NCBI RefSeq assembly: GCF_009674805.1
Contig: NZ_WKKI01000021.1
Span: 1-60,167 of the forward strand
DNA: 60,167 bases
Source of the DNA: Metabacillus lacus
GTDB lineage: Bacteria > Bacillota > Bacilli > Bacillales > Bacillaceae
Reading direction: 5' to 3'
The notes under the pieces were generated by a model, which was not told where the DNA came from, searched no databases, and saw only the letters and a program-made list of their open reading frames with translations. Each line of letters starts with the position of its first letter. Positions within the stretch are counted from its first letter, which is position 1. A program made the translations under genes and the position numbers. This document shows positions 49,501-57,506 of the stretch, piece after piece.

Positions 49501-49526
49501 TGAAGGGCGCTTCCTATACAAAATAA
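43548..49526 (+). CDS. Giant secreted fructanase with two GH32 domains
   Basis: About 1992 aa. A signal peptide (residues 1-29, cut after VQA) shows export. Order: two FETG-type beta-sandwich modules (about 33-178 and 189-345); LamG (351-590); GH32-a (594-960 plus its beta-sandwich to about 1090); Big2 (1095-1183); two more FETG modules (1188-1336, 1345-1492); GH32-b (1506-1992). GH32-b has LNDPNG (Asp1522), FRDPK (Asp1643) and WEVPDLF (Glu1699), as in levanase/exo-inulinase. GH32-a has GNEPGG with Glu621 where the nucleophile Asp should be, FRDPF (Asp750) and WELP (Glu815). No LPXTG or SLH anchor is seen. TAGGAGG lies 6 nt before the ATG. It probably degrades or transforms levan/inulin outside the cell. 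GH32-a may be a transferase such as cycloinulooligosaccharide fructanotransferase. Confidence 0.9.
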   Translation: MKKLLILVLSFFLVISSLEFSFSDKRVQAAETITNPSFETGDLSGWSVVSGNAFSPADVASENEYWSKTPFNQSNLWHIWGGRGNDSKVGVMESETFTLGGDGKINVLTGGNKDLSNLYVALVRESDGQELLKATGSGSETFAKVELNAAAYVGTVVKFKVVDKSNSGHINVDDFNVPPTPSLHGHTEPALYNHDFEYTSLTPNQIKGWKVISGDAFTPESLVREKHAGKGDSFGHMGSKHLWSFKDGGDAQTGEIKSENFTVGGNGGIDFLVSGGEDLEKLYVALVRESDGKELFQTTGGNSERYQRVFWDASPYVGQVVSIRVIDKATGEFGHINADDFHVLNSKFGGGIFGQWSLNEGSGKVTKDQTTGLSNQINYHLSKGAYQIAKDPLWRQDGISGSALLFDGYSTWLERSPSETPSPDSFMTIEGWVAPRNFEHGDEGRISAIISQHNREEKTGYVLGNYRHGTWGLQFGTGKEWREVMSDGVLPLNEWSYIAATFDSVKGEVILYLNGEKVASENFPIGEKIKKSNEKLMIGKNNQGMWLYGFTMNMYSGLLDELKLRNNVLTPGEIKNQYNTYLQALGGNLPTPDMRMDRSLLANDKHRPQFHPSPPNHWGNEPGGPIYFNGQYHMFYQSNPRGPFWNHIRWGHLISEDMVRWRDAEDPVIPGRQDTDPDGAWAGGAVVDDTNTPVIFYTAGDDRDSPNQRINIARSQFPKDGDNDLNKWEKNQGVVLEQKAGEGVRGEFRDPFVFKDGDIWFMLVTSGKEDAGGNPIGGTALVYSTKDPSFKDWQFKGDLFVGDSNTYPLTGRVWELPILLPLGNTGKYIFLINPAKMERDEFQSRYTWYWIGTWDREKAKFTPDTMKPELLDVGDHFTGPAGLITPDGRTVIHSITQGRRTAMQDYDAGFAHNYGLPTEVFLKSNGKLGIKPLNELASLRGNQLLNINSDTTFTEANQQLGNVKGDMFEVELVLDQGSANEAGLSVKRSPRGEEETTVFYKRSSREFFVDRTKSSLNPDVEKWYQGGIADIGNENITLRLFVDRSEINAYLNETKALTTRAYPERNDSTGLRLWANANAETVKVKSLKIWEMKSAYPKVSTTGAALKPSSLQLKAGDTERLTPVISPSNAANKDVIWKSSNPSIAEVVNGKVKGKAKGTAIISIKTRDGQFSASSTVTVVPEPVHGSLVNHDFETGDLSGWTIESGDAFSALDVTARTDWGWGGPFNQHESYHLFGLDEGTDSQTGVLRSHLFKLGGNGQIDFLLSGGNDIYNLYVALVRASDGKEVLKATGGNREGYQRIHWDASEYIGIEFYIKVVDKASGGWGHINVDDVNVPVEPPPKTSIANPDFETGTLEGWTVVGDAFKQADVVKDEGWSWECCFEQNKQYHLWGFKDGGDAQTGELKSETFTLSGSGWIDFLIGGGKNIDQLYVALVRSSDDKELMKATGRNEEKYSRVYWNASQFAGEQVYIKVVDRAEGGFGHLNLDDFNVHNKDEDLFTKSSYTELRPKFHYTSERNWLNDPNGLVYFEGEYHMFYQHNPTGTSWGPMHWGHAVSRDLVNWKRLPMAIESDNNGFIWSGSVVVDYNNTAGFGTNTMIALYTQEKGGNQVQSMAVSNNKGRTWKKVGDNPVLTNGDNLPVFRDPKVFWHAQTNKWIMLLAAENSQREQFVKIYTSLNLKNWTFASDFGKADGSHGGVWEVPDLFELPVEGSPGLKKWVMAVSLSEGMPAGGSGVQYFVGTFDGVTFKNENSPGTILYADYGADNYAPLTFNHIPESDGRRILIGWMNNWRYGQGTPASIWRSGMTVPRELKLVNVPNQGIRLSQTPVKELNSLRGQAQTWSNQTIQSGGPNLLSNVKGTALEMIVEFDAGTATAEEFGLKVRKGKNTFTSIAYNHKLKSLIVDRTKSGETSFAEGFGAKHTVSMQPVEGKIGLRLLIDQTSVEVFANDGQVVMTDQIFPYPNSDGLELYSTNGSVKVTSLTVYPMKGASYTK

Positions 49527-49622
49527 AACAGATGCTGACCAGCCCGGTTCCAATCTTATATGTACTGAGAAGGACCGGGTAAAAAATGATTAATCATTTT
49601 TCTGAATTATTTTAAAAATAGA

Positions 49623-49705
49623 TTGACCTAGGACCTAAGTGTGGTTTACTATCAAATTAGTAATCGATTACGTAATCGATTACTTACATTATGTAAACGT
49701 TAACA
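49623..49705 (+). promoter_or_regulatory. Promoter, tandem operators and cre of the fructan importer operon
   Basis: TTGACC (49623-49628) and TACTAT (49647-49652) form a promoter with an 18-nt spacer. GTAATCGATTAC occurs twice back to back (49660-49671 and 49672-49683), covering the expected start of transcription. TGTAAACGTTAACA (49692-49705) matches the CcpA cre consensus perfectly. This predicts repression by a LacI regulator and by glucose through CcpA. Confidence 0.85.
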
Positions 49706-49736
49706 AAATAATGAATGCAAGTAAAAGGAGGTTTAA

Positions 49737-50708
49737 ATGAAAATAGAGCAAAAACTTCAGCTCGGTGAAGTCTTAAGGCTGAAACTCGAAGCAGGAAAGC
49801 AAACCAGAACATCTAAATGGAAGCGCATACTACAGAATTATGAGTTATATCTTTTTCTTTTACCTACTATCGTTTATTTTATTGTGTTTCACTACATTCC
49901 AATGCAGGGAGTCATTATTGCCTTTAAGGATTTCGTTCCGACTCTTGGAATTAATGGAAGCCCCTGGGTTGGGCTGGAGCATTTTGAGCGGTTTTTCAAT
50001 TCCTTTCAGTTTGCAAAGCTAATGGAAAACACGATTACACTAAGTTTGCTGCAACTTTTATTTGGCTTTCCTCTGCCAATTATCTTGGCTTTGATGCTGA
50101 ATCAGCTTGCTCAAGAAAGGTATAAGCGTTTTATTCAGACAGTTATTTACGCTCCTCATTTTATATCCGTTGTCGTACTGGCCGGTATGATCTTCGTTTT
50201 TTTCTCGAATAAGGGGCTGGCGAATTCCATTATCGTTCTTCTAGGCGGAGATCCCATCAATTTCATGGCAAAAGCCGAATGGTTTCAGCCGCTGTATATA
50301 GGATCCGGATTATGGCAGGAGACAGGCTGGGCAGCAATTATTTATTTAGCCGCACTTGCGGGAGTAAGTCCCGAGGTGCATGAGGCTGCCATTATGGATG
50401 GTGCAAATAAGTGGCACAGAATTCTCCATGTTGATATTCCTGCAATATTACCTATTGCTGTCATTTTATTGGTTTTATCGGTTGGAAATATAATGAATAT
50501 TGGCTTTGAAAAAGCTTTTCTACTGCAAACTCCGCTTAATGCACCTTCAGCTGAGATTATTCCTACATATGTTTATAAAACAGGGTTGCAGCAGGCGCAA
50601 TACAGTTTTGCCGCCGCCGTTGGATTGTTTAATGCCGTTATCAACCTAGTACTGCTTTGGCTTGTCAACCGCACAGCAAAAAGAATATCTGGAAATGGTC
50701 TATGGTAA
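49737..50708 (+). CDS. Polysaccharide-type ABC permease (LplB-like)
   Basis: A 323-aa permease with six helices: YELYLFLLPTIVYFIVFHYIPM..GVIIAFKDF is the LplB-family signature, and the EAA loop EAAIMDGANKWHRILHVDIPAI is complete. It imports complex oligosaccharides with the next gene. AAAGGAGG precedes the ATG. No ATPase gene is in the cluster; such permeases often share MsmX encoded elsewhere. Confidence 0.9.
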   Translation: MKIEQKLQLGEVLRLKLEAGKQTRTSKWKRILQNYELYLFLLPTIVYFIVFHYIPMQGVIIAFKDFVPTLGINGSPWVGLEHFERFFNSFQFAKLMENTITLSLLQLLFGFPLPIILALMLNQLAQERYKRFIQTVIYAPHFISVVVLAGMIFVFFSNKGLANSIIVLLGGDPINFMAKAEWFQPLYIGSGLWQETGWAAIIYLAALAGVSPEVHEAAIMDGANKWHRILHVDIPAILPIAVILLVLSVGNIMNIGFEKAFLLQTPLNAPSAEIIPTYVYKTGLQQAQYSFAAAVGLFNAVINLVLLWLVNRTAKRISGNGLW

Positions 50709-50720
50709 GGGGCATTGTAT

Positions 50721-51638
50721 ATGAAACAACTAACTTTAATTAAATCTAAACATTCAGCCAGAAAATCTAAAGAAGATAGAATTTTCGATATAATCAATAT
50801 TTCTGTACTAACAATCATTGCCATTATAGTTTTATATCCGCTTTATTTTGTCGTAATTGCTTCTATAAGTAATCCAGACCGTATTTATTCTGGTGACATT
50901 TGGTTACTGCCAAAAGAAATCACATTTGAGGGCTATATTAGAATCTTTCAGGATGAAATGATTTGGCTCGGATATAAAAACACAGTGATATATACAGTTC
51001 TTGGAACGGCAGTAAATGTTTCTTTGACTTTGATGGCAGCCTATGCACTGTCGAGGAAAGACTTAGTAGGACGTAATTTCTTCATGCTATTATTTCTATT
51101 TACGATGTTTTTTTCTGGGGGATTGATACCAACATATCTTGTAGTGAAAAATTTAGGAATGGTGAATACAATTTGGGCAATGATTCTACCAAAAGCAGTA
51201 GCTGTCTGGAATCTAATCGTGGCCAGAACTTTTTTCCATAGCAATATACCGGACGAACTTCTTGAAGCAGCCAAGATAGATGGTTGCTCCAATACAAAAT
51301 TTTTCATGAAGGTGGTACTTCCATTATCTAAACCAATTATTGCTGTATTGATCTTATTTTATGCAGTAGGTCACTGGAATTCTTACTTTGATGCTCTTAT
51401 TTACTTAAACGATGAAGGACTGTATCCACTTCAGCTCATTCTGCGGAATATTCTTATTCAAAATGAAGCAGCAGCCAACATGGTTGGAGATGTAGCCTCT
51501 TATGCAGCACAGAGAAGACTGGCAGAATTAATTAAATACGGAGTCATCATTGTAGCAGCATTACCATTGCTTATTGTCTATCCTTTTGTACAGAAATACT
51601 TTGTCAAAGGGGCACTAATAGGCGGAATTAAGGGATGA
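50721..51638 (+). CDS. Polysaccharide-type ABC permease (YtcP-like)
   Basis: About 305 aa, six helices. FDIINISVLTIIAIIVLYPLYFVVIASIS and the EAA loop EAAKIDGCSNTKFFMKVVLPLSKP mark the YtcP/AraQ family partner of LplB. ATG 50721 is preceded by AAGGGG; a TTG six bases earlier is also possible. It lies 12 nt after its partner. Confidence 0.9.
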   Translation: MKQLTLIKSKHSARKSKEDRIFDIINISVLTIIAIIVLYPLYFVVIASISNPDRIYSGDIWLLPKEITFEGYIRIFQDEMIWLGYKNTVIYTVLGTAVNVSLTLMAAYALSRKDLVGRNFFMLLFLFTMFFSGGLIPTYLVVKNLGMVNTIWAMILPKAVAVWNLIVARTFFHSNIPDELLEAAKIDGCSNTKFFMKVVLPLSKPIIAVLILFYAVGHWNSYFDALIYLNDEGLYPLQLILRNILIQNEAAANMVGDVASYAAQRRLAELIKYGVIIVAALPLLIVYPFVQKYFVKGALIGGIKG

Positions 51639-51668
51639 TAAAGGACAAATTATTTAGGGGGAAATGAA

Positions 51669-53255
51669 ATGAATAAAAGGGGAAAAGCAATCAGCGCAAT
51701 TTTAATCAGTGTCACGTGTTTCCTTGGAGCATGCTCTGATCAGACATCTAAAGAAAAAGAGAAAAGTGATGCAGTTTTTAATCAAAAGGGACTTCCAATC
51801 GTAGATGAAAAAGTCACCTTGAATTTTGTTTCACCTAAAGCGCCCCTTGCGCCTAACTATGGGGAAATGGACATTGTGAAAGATTTAGAAAAATCAACAG
51901 GGGTCCATATTAAATGGAATAACATACCTTCTGAAGGGTACCAGGAAAAAAAGAATTTGATGCTCTCCAGTGGGGATCTACCGGATGCATTTTATGATGC
52001 GCAGTTTTCAGACTACGATATCGTAAGTGCAGGTGCCAATGGATCTATTATTCCGCTAGAGGATTTAATTGAGAAATACGCACCGAATATTCAGAAGGTT
52101 TTTGAAAAGCGTCCAGAATTAAAGCAAATGGTTACAGCTCCAGACGGCCACATTTATTCTTTGCCTCGAGCAGAAGAAATGGGTCTTGGAGCAGTGCCGA
52201 ACTTTCACTCAATTAACAAAAGATGGCTGGATAATCTTGGTTTAAACGTGCCGGAAACACTTGAAGACTACCACAAAGTATTAAAAGCATTTAAAGAAAA
52301 AGATCCGAACGGAAATGGGAAACAGGATGAAATTCCTCTAAGCTTTATGTACAATTTCTGGACAGGAAACAACGGAGATCTTTTTGCGCCGTTTGGTCTT
52401 GCTGATAATTTAGAGCACAGAGTTGTTCGTAATGGGAAAGTGATTTTCACGGCCGTACAGCCTGAATATAAAGAAGCAATTAGCTATTATCATAAATGGG
52501 TAAAAGAAGGGCTGATTGATTCTGAATCTTTCACACAGGAAGCACCTCAATATCTTGCTAAAGGAAAAACAGCAGATCCAACACTGGGCTCATATATTTG
52601 GTGGGAAACAGAAGAAGTTGTGGGACCTGAACGCAAAGGGGACTATGTACTTCTTCCACCTCTGAAAGGTCCAGATGGAACACAATTAATTGGGCGTTCC
52701 AATAACTCAGATTATGGAAAGGCAGCGTTTGTCATTACATCGGCCAATAAAAATCCTGAAATTACAATGCGCTGGGTAGATCAGCTTTATGAGCCAAAGA
52801 TGTCTGCTCAAATCAGCTGGGGACCAATCGGAACAATATTTGAAGAGGACGAAAACGGAATGCTTGTTAATAAAGAGCTTCCTAAGGATGTGGCAATGGG
52901 TGAGCTGCGGCAGAAAGTTGCACCAAATGGACCGGTTGTTATACTGAAAGAAGACTTTGGAACTGTCGTAGAAATGGAGCCTCGAGCAAAAGAGAGATTA
53001 AAAGATCTGGAGACTGTCTATGCTCCATATATGGAAAAGGATAACTATCCTCAAGTGTTATTCACAGAAGATGACTTAAGAACAAAAGAACAGATTGAAG
53101 CGGAAATTAGAGAAGTGGTTAATCAAAAGCAGGCTCAGTGGCTTCTTGAAGGCGGAATAGAAGAAGAATGGGATGAATACGTACAGCAGCTTGAAGACAT
53201 GGGACTGTCTGAATTAATGAAGATTTATCAAAAAGGTCTTGATGATTTTAATTAA
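51669..53255 (+). CDS. Extracellular sugar-binding lipoprotein (LipO-like)
   Basis: A 528-aa solute-binding protein with lipobox LGAC (Cys22) and a charged linker. The mature protein has the long-chain LipO features (SSGDLPDAFYDAQFSDYDI, IPLEDLIEKYAPN, FKEKDPNGNGKQDEIPLS, which resembles a calcium loop). It presumably captures fructo-oligosaccharides made by the giant enzyme. It lies 30 nt after the permease gene, behind AGGGGGAAATGAA. Confidence 0.9.
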   Translation: MNKRGKAISAILISVTCFLGACSDQTSKEKEKSDAVFNQKGLPIVDEKVTLNFVSPKAPLAPNYGEMDIVKDLEKSTGVHIKWNNIPSEGYQEKKNLMLSSGDLPDAFYDAQFSDYDIVSAGANGSIIPLEDLIEKYAPNIQKVFEKRPELKQMVTAPDGHIYSLPRAEEMGLGAVPNFHSINKRWLDNLGLNVPETLEDYHKVLKAFKEKDPNGNGKQDEIPLSFMYNFWTGNNGDLFAPFGLADNLEHRVVRNGKVIFTAVQPEYKEAISYYHKWVKEGLIDSESFTQEAPQYLAKGKTADPTLGSYIWWETEEVVGPERKGDYVLLPPLKGPDGTQLIGRSNNSDYGKAAFVITSANKNPEITMRWVDQLYEPKMSAQISWGPIGTIFEEDENGMLVNKELPKDVAMGELRQKVAPNGPVVILKEDFGTVVEMEPRAKERLKDLETVYAPYMEKDNYPQVLFTEDDLRTKEQIEAEIREVVNQKQAQWLLEGGIEEEWDEYVQQLEDMGLSELMKIYQKGLDDFN

Positions 53256-53327
53256 AATTAATACTCAGCAGAACCGGAGCTGCTGCTCCTGTTCTGTTTT
53301 TAGTTTACAACAGTAGGAGGAGAGCCG

Positions 53328-55496
53328 TTGGAAAAAATGATTGCTCGATGGGTATTTAATGAAAAGTCAGATGGAAAAATTGAAAATGACGTGCATGATG
53401 AATTTGCTCCGTATATTTTAAAAAATCAAAGACTTACGCAGGGATTTCTCCCGGAAATAAGAACGGGCATTTCTTCTTCTGCAGTCTGGCTGGACGGGTA
53501 TTCAGATTATATAGAATCAGCTTTCAAAATGCCCTCAGTACAAAATTTTTCTATTAGTGCTTGGATTGCACTAAGGACATACACTGGGTATAAAAAGGCT
53601 TCAGCAGCAATAATTAATCAATGTGATATGAACAAACAAGAAGGCTTTTTTTTAGGAATCACGGGAGATGGTTGCCTGGATTTCCAAGTGGGTACTGGAA
53701 ATAAGTGGGTAAGTCTTGCGTCAGACTTTATGCTAAATAAATCCGAATGGCATCATATTCAGGCATTCGTTTCAAATAAAGAAATTAATTTATATGTTAA
53801 CGGAAAGCCTGCAGCAAAGGCGGAGCTTCAGGGATTTACATTCAAGCCAGCATATGTCCCGTTGCTAATCGGTAAAAACAACTGCGAAGAGAGGATTGCA
53901 AATGTTTTTATTCCTAATATGTTCAGCGGACTAATTAATGAAATTACTTTATCTGAAACTATGAACTTATCCGAGGATGAATTCTTTAATTATGATTTAC
54001 TCCCGAAAATAAGTGAAGAACAGATTTCGTTAAATAGGGACAGGTGGAAAGATGATCATCACCGGCCGCAGTTTCATGCATCGCCACCTGGTCACTGGAT
54101 GAATGAACCTCATGCTCCTTTTTATTATAAAGGAAAGTATCATCTATTCTACCAGCACAATCCTCAAGGTCCTTATTGGGGGAATATTCATTGGGGACAC
54201 TGGGTAAGTGAAGATCTCGTCAACTGGAAAGATACCCTTATTGCCCTTGCGCCAAGTAATAATGATATTGACACGGTAGGAACATGGTCCGGCAATGCTT
54301 CATTCGATGAAAATGGTGATCCAGTTCTATTCTTTACAGCTGGAAACGACGCATTTACTCCAAATCAAATGATAGGATTGGCAAAATCTACTGTTAAGGA
54401 AGATCAAGACCTGGATTTGAAAAATTGGATAAAGCATCCGGAATCTGTTTTACAGCAACCTAGATGTATGGATCTGCACCATGATGGATTTAGAGATCCA
54501 TTTGTCTGGAAAGAGGGTGACCAATGGTATCAATTAGTGGGATCAGGCTTTGAGAATAAAGGAGGAACAATTCCGGTTTTCACTTCTAAAGATCTCATAC
54601 ACTGGGAGTTCAGAGGCTCTTTAATTGATATTCCCCATGAAAAGTATCCTTATTTGGGTGAAATATGGGAGCTTCCTGTTTTATTGCCAATCAGCAATGA
54701 CAAGCACATTTTAATCATCAGCCCTATAGGAAAGAATGCTGAAGTGGAGATTTTTTATTGGCTTGGTAAGTGGAGCCCTGAATATGCAACCTTTAGTCCA
54801 GACAGCGAGCAGCCAAAGAAGATTGATCTTAGTACTTTTCATTTTACAGGCCCAAGCGGAATGGTGGATCCAAAAAGCGGAAAGATTGTTCTATTTTCAA
54901 TCGCTCAAGGAGAGCGCAGTGTGGAGAAAGAGTTCGAATCTGGATGGGCGCATACGGCAGGAATGCCTGTAATGCTCTCACTTGCCAATGATGGGGAACT
55001 TACGATAGAGCCCGTGGAATCTGTTGCTTCACTTAGAAAAAAAAGTCTCCTGTCTATAAATGATGAACCAGTTAAATCGGCTAATTTCCTTTTGCAGAAA
55101 GTGAAGGGGGATATGCTCGAAATCATGCTCGAAGTTGAAACAGAAAAATCCTTTGATTTAATTGTGCGTAAAACACCTGACGGAGAGGAACAAACAGTAT
55201 TCAGCTACAATGCAGATGTTCATTCGTTTTCGGTCAACAGGACAAAAACAACACTTGATGCATCTGAACGGACTGGCGGAATTCAAGGAGGAACCCTCAG
55301 CAGACGTTTATCTACAATAAGTATTAGGCTTCTGCTTGATAAGTCACTACTGGAAGCGTACATTAATAAATCCCATAGTTTAACCACAAGAGTGTACCCC
55401 AGTAGATCAGATGCTCTCGGTATTGGTATTTCAGGGCCAGACGACTTGAAAATACACAGCCTCAAAATTTGGGAAATGAAATCTATTTATTATTAA
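53328..55496 (+). CDS. Cytoplasmic LamG-GH32 enzyme with NEP nucleophile motif
   Basis: A 722-aa protein without signal peptide. LamG at about 5-225, GH32 five-blade domain at about 235-570, beta-sandwich to the end. It is paralogous to the LamG-GH32-a half of the giant: both have HRPQFH.SPP.HW, NEP, WELPxLLP and SLKIWEMKS at the end. MNEPHAP puts Glu260 at the nucleophile place; GFRDPF has Asp390 and IWELP the acid/base Glu448. The TTG start is 7 nt after TAGGAGG. Lying behind the importer genes, it should act on the imported sugar. A hydrolase or ring-opening enzyme for an unusual fructan is my inference. A catalytically altered binding protein is the alternative. Confidence 0.88.
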   Translation: MEKMIARWVFNEKSDGKIENDVHDEFAPYILKNQRLTQGFLPEIRTGISSSAVWLDGYSDYIESAFKMPSVQNFSISAWIALRTYTGYKKASAAIINQCDMNKQEGFFLGITGDGCLDFQVGTGNKWVSLASDFMLNKSEWHHIQAFVSNKEINLYVNGKPAAKAELQGFTFKPAYVPLLIGKNNCEERIANVFIPNMFSGLINEITLSETMNLSEDEFFNYDLLPKISEEQISLNRDRWKDDHHRPQFHASPPGHWMNEPHAPFYYKGKYHLFYQHNPQGPYWGNIHWGHWVSEDLVNWKDTLIALAPSNNDIDTVGTWSGNASFDENGDPVLFFTAGNDAFTPNQMIGLAKSTVKEDQDLDLKNWIKHPESVLQQPRCMDLHHDGFRDPFVWKEGDQWYQLVGSGFENKGGTIPVFTSKDLIHWEFRGSLIDIPHEKYPYLGEIWELPVLLPISNDKHILIISPIGKNAEVEIFYWLGKWSPEYATFSPDSEQPKKIDLSTFHFTGPSGMVDPKSGKIVLFSIAQGERSVEKEFESGWAHTAGMPVMLSLANDGELTIEPVESVASLRKKSLLSINDEPVKSANFLLQKVKGDMLEIMLEVETEKSFDLIVRKTPDGEEQTVFSYNADVHSFSVNRTKTTLDASERTGGIQGGTLSRRLSTISIRLLLDKSLLEAYINKSHSLTTRVYPSRSDALGIGISGPDDLKIHSLKIWEMKSIYY

Positions 55497-55520
55497 AGGA
55501 AAAGCAAAGGTGGGGACTGC

Positions 55521-56132
55521 ATGAACCTCATGAGTGTGAAAAATGTTAAACTGGTGGAAAAGACTGTAGATTTTCTGTTAGTTAATTTGATTTGGTTCGT
55601 GAGCTGCCTGCCGGTGGTAACCATTTTTCCAGCTACAGCAGCGATGTTTGGTGTAGTACGCCAACAATATTTGAGGAAAGAGAATTCACTGGGAATAATC
55701 AAATCCTATTATTCATACTTTTTTCAAATTTTACGCCAACACAGGCTTCTTAACATGGTTTGGACTTTAATGGGGCTTATCATTTTCGTAGATTTGATTT
55801 GGATAAAAACAATTGAACAGCCATTCTTTGAATTTCTATTTTCTTCATTTTCATATCTCTTTTTTAATGCAAGCTTAATTATGTTTTCGGCTATTGTCCA
55901 TTTTGAAACAGATTCAAAAGGTATTGTTCTAAACTCTGCAACGATCATCCTGTCATACCCTTTTAAAATATTAATGGTAGGGATTACATTGTATATATTT
56001 CTAATAACTTTACTTACTTTTCCTGCTGCGGTTCTCTTTGCAGCAAGTATTTACACGCTGATTGTTTTCAGCTATTGCCATTCCCTCTTTGATCGTTTTG
56101 CAAAAAGAAAAGTTAAAATGACGTTACAATAA
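55521..56132 (+). CDS. DUF624 (YesL-like) membrane protein
   Basis: A 203-aa protein with about five membrane helices. LVNLIWFVSCLPVVTIFPATAAMFGVVR is the DUF624 signature. YesL-like genes usually sit in LplB-YtcP-LipO clusters, as here; their role is unknown. It starts 24 nt after the GH32 gene, with AAAGGTGGGG upstream. Confidence 0.88.
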   Translation: MNLMSVKNVKLVEKTVDFLLVNLIWFVSCLPVVTIFPATAAMFGVVRQQYLRKENSLGIIKSYYSYFFQILRQHRLLNMVWTLMGLIIFVDLIWIKTIEQPFFEFLFSSFSYLFFNASLIMFSAIVHFETDSKGIVLNSATIILSYPFKILMVGITLYIFLITLLTFPAAVLFAASIYTLIVFSYCHSLFDRFAKRKVKMTLQ

Positions 56133-56149
56133 AAATAATAGGTGATTAC

Positions 56150-57172
56150 ATGCTTAATACAAATGAAAAATTCTTTTCAATGAAAGATGTAGCTCAGAGG
56201 GCAGGTGTCTCCACAGCCACCGTTTCACATGTCATCAATGAAACTCGGCATGTATCGGAAAAAACGAAAAAGAGAGTCGTCCAGGTAATGACGGAACTTG
56301 ATTATCGTCCCAATTCGATTGCACGAAGTCTCAGAAGTTCCAGGTCCAAAACTATTGCCCTTCTCGTTCCTATAATGGGTGCGGACACATCGAATTTTTT
56401 CTTTATGTCTATAGCACAGGGGATTGAACATAAATTTAAAGAACATAACTATCATCTCCTGTTAAGTAATTCCAATGAGTCAATTGAAAGCGAAAAGGAG
56501 CAAATCAAGGTTTTTAATACTCAATTAATAGATGGAATGATTATTGCTCCAGCCATGTCTGGCCCCTCACATTTACATGAAGCCCTGAACGGCCACTATC
56601 CGGTTGTTTTTATTGACCGTAAGCCTAAAGATGTTGCTGGAGACTGCGTGCTTGCTGATAACCTGCAAGGTACTTATGATGCAGTTGGCCTTCTCCTGGA
56701 AAAAGGAAATGACAGAATTGGTTTTATCTCTGGAGGGCTTGGCCTTACAACCAGCAATGCTAGAATTGAAGGCTACAAGAGGGCATTAAGTGAAAGTGGT
56801 GTGATCTATGATCCGAATCTCGTTAAAGTAGGAGATGCGACATTTGAAGAAGGCTACAGGCTTGCAAAAGAGTTGTGGGAGCAAGAAAAAACGTCTTCAA
56901 TTATGATTGCTAACAATATCATGACTATGGGAGCTGTTGCTTTCTTCAATGAAAAACAAATTAAAATTCCGGAAGAACTAATGATTATTGGCTTTGATGA
57001 TTACGATTGGACCAAGATTACTTCCCCACCATTAACGGTTGTTAAGCAGCCTGCGTATGATATAGGAATTAAAGCAGCAGAAACTCTTATTGCGAGGATT
57101 GAAAATCCTTCTCTTGAATACAAAGATCATTACCTTCCAACTGAACTTGTCATCAGAAAAAGCACAATGTGA
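56150..57172 (+). CDS. LacI-family regulator of the fructan locus
   Basis: A 340-aa regulator. HTH MKDVAQRAGVSTATVSHVIN with the hinge helix YRPNSIARSLRS is followed by a sugar-binding domain (TIALLVPIMGADTSNFFFMS, FIDRKPKDVAGDCV, IIGFDDYDWTKITSPPLTVV). It is the last gene of the operon, 17 nt after the DUF624 gene. It is the best candidate to bind the three GTAATCGATTAC operators, giving feedback control of its own operon. Confidence 0.88.
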   Translation: MLNTNEKFFSMKDVAQRAGVSTATVSHVINETRHVSEKTKKRVVQVMTELDYRPNSIARSLRSSRSKTIALLVPIMGADTSNFFFMSIAQGIEHKFKEHNYHLLLSNSNESIESEKEQIKVFNTQLIDGMIIAPAMSGPSHLHEALNGHYPVVFIDRKPKDVAGDCVLADNLQGTYDAVGLLLEKGNDRIGFISGGLGLTTSNARIEGYKRALSESGVIYDPNLVKVGDATFEEGYRLAKELWEQEKTSSIMIANNIMTMGAVAFFNEKQIKIPEELMIIGFDDYDWTKITSPPLTVVKQPAYDIGIKAAETLIARIENPSLEYKDHYLPTELVIRKSTM

Positions 57173-57236
57173 GGAATAGTATTAATTTCAATATTTGTAG
57201 TATCCAAAAATATCGTTAATCAAAACTGAATAAGAA

Positions 57237-57262
57237 AAAGAGGAAACCTCCAGGTTTCCTTT
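57237..57262 (+). terminator. Probable terminator of the fructan operon
   Basis: AGGAAACCT/AGGTTTCCT stem with a two-base CC centre, followed by TTAAG. The T tract is weak. The remaining 57173-57500 stretch has no other feature. Confidence 0.6.
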
Positions 57263-57506
57263 AAGTTCGAACAAATTTAAAATAGGATTAATTGAGCTAA
57301 GTAAAATCCTAAATAACCGGTAATCCCGTCATTGTGCGTATTTTCCATTGAAGGTCCACTGATACTATATTATGTACTTTGTAAATAGCAATAAGGTTTG
57401 GAAGAACCGCTGCTGTCCAGGCGCTTTAAACCTCAGAGAAGCCTTAGCTAAAAAGTGTTTCCGGTATAAAATTTGTAAACAAGACATTTTTAAAAGTGAG
57501 GTAACG

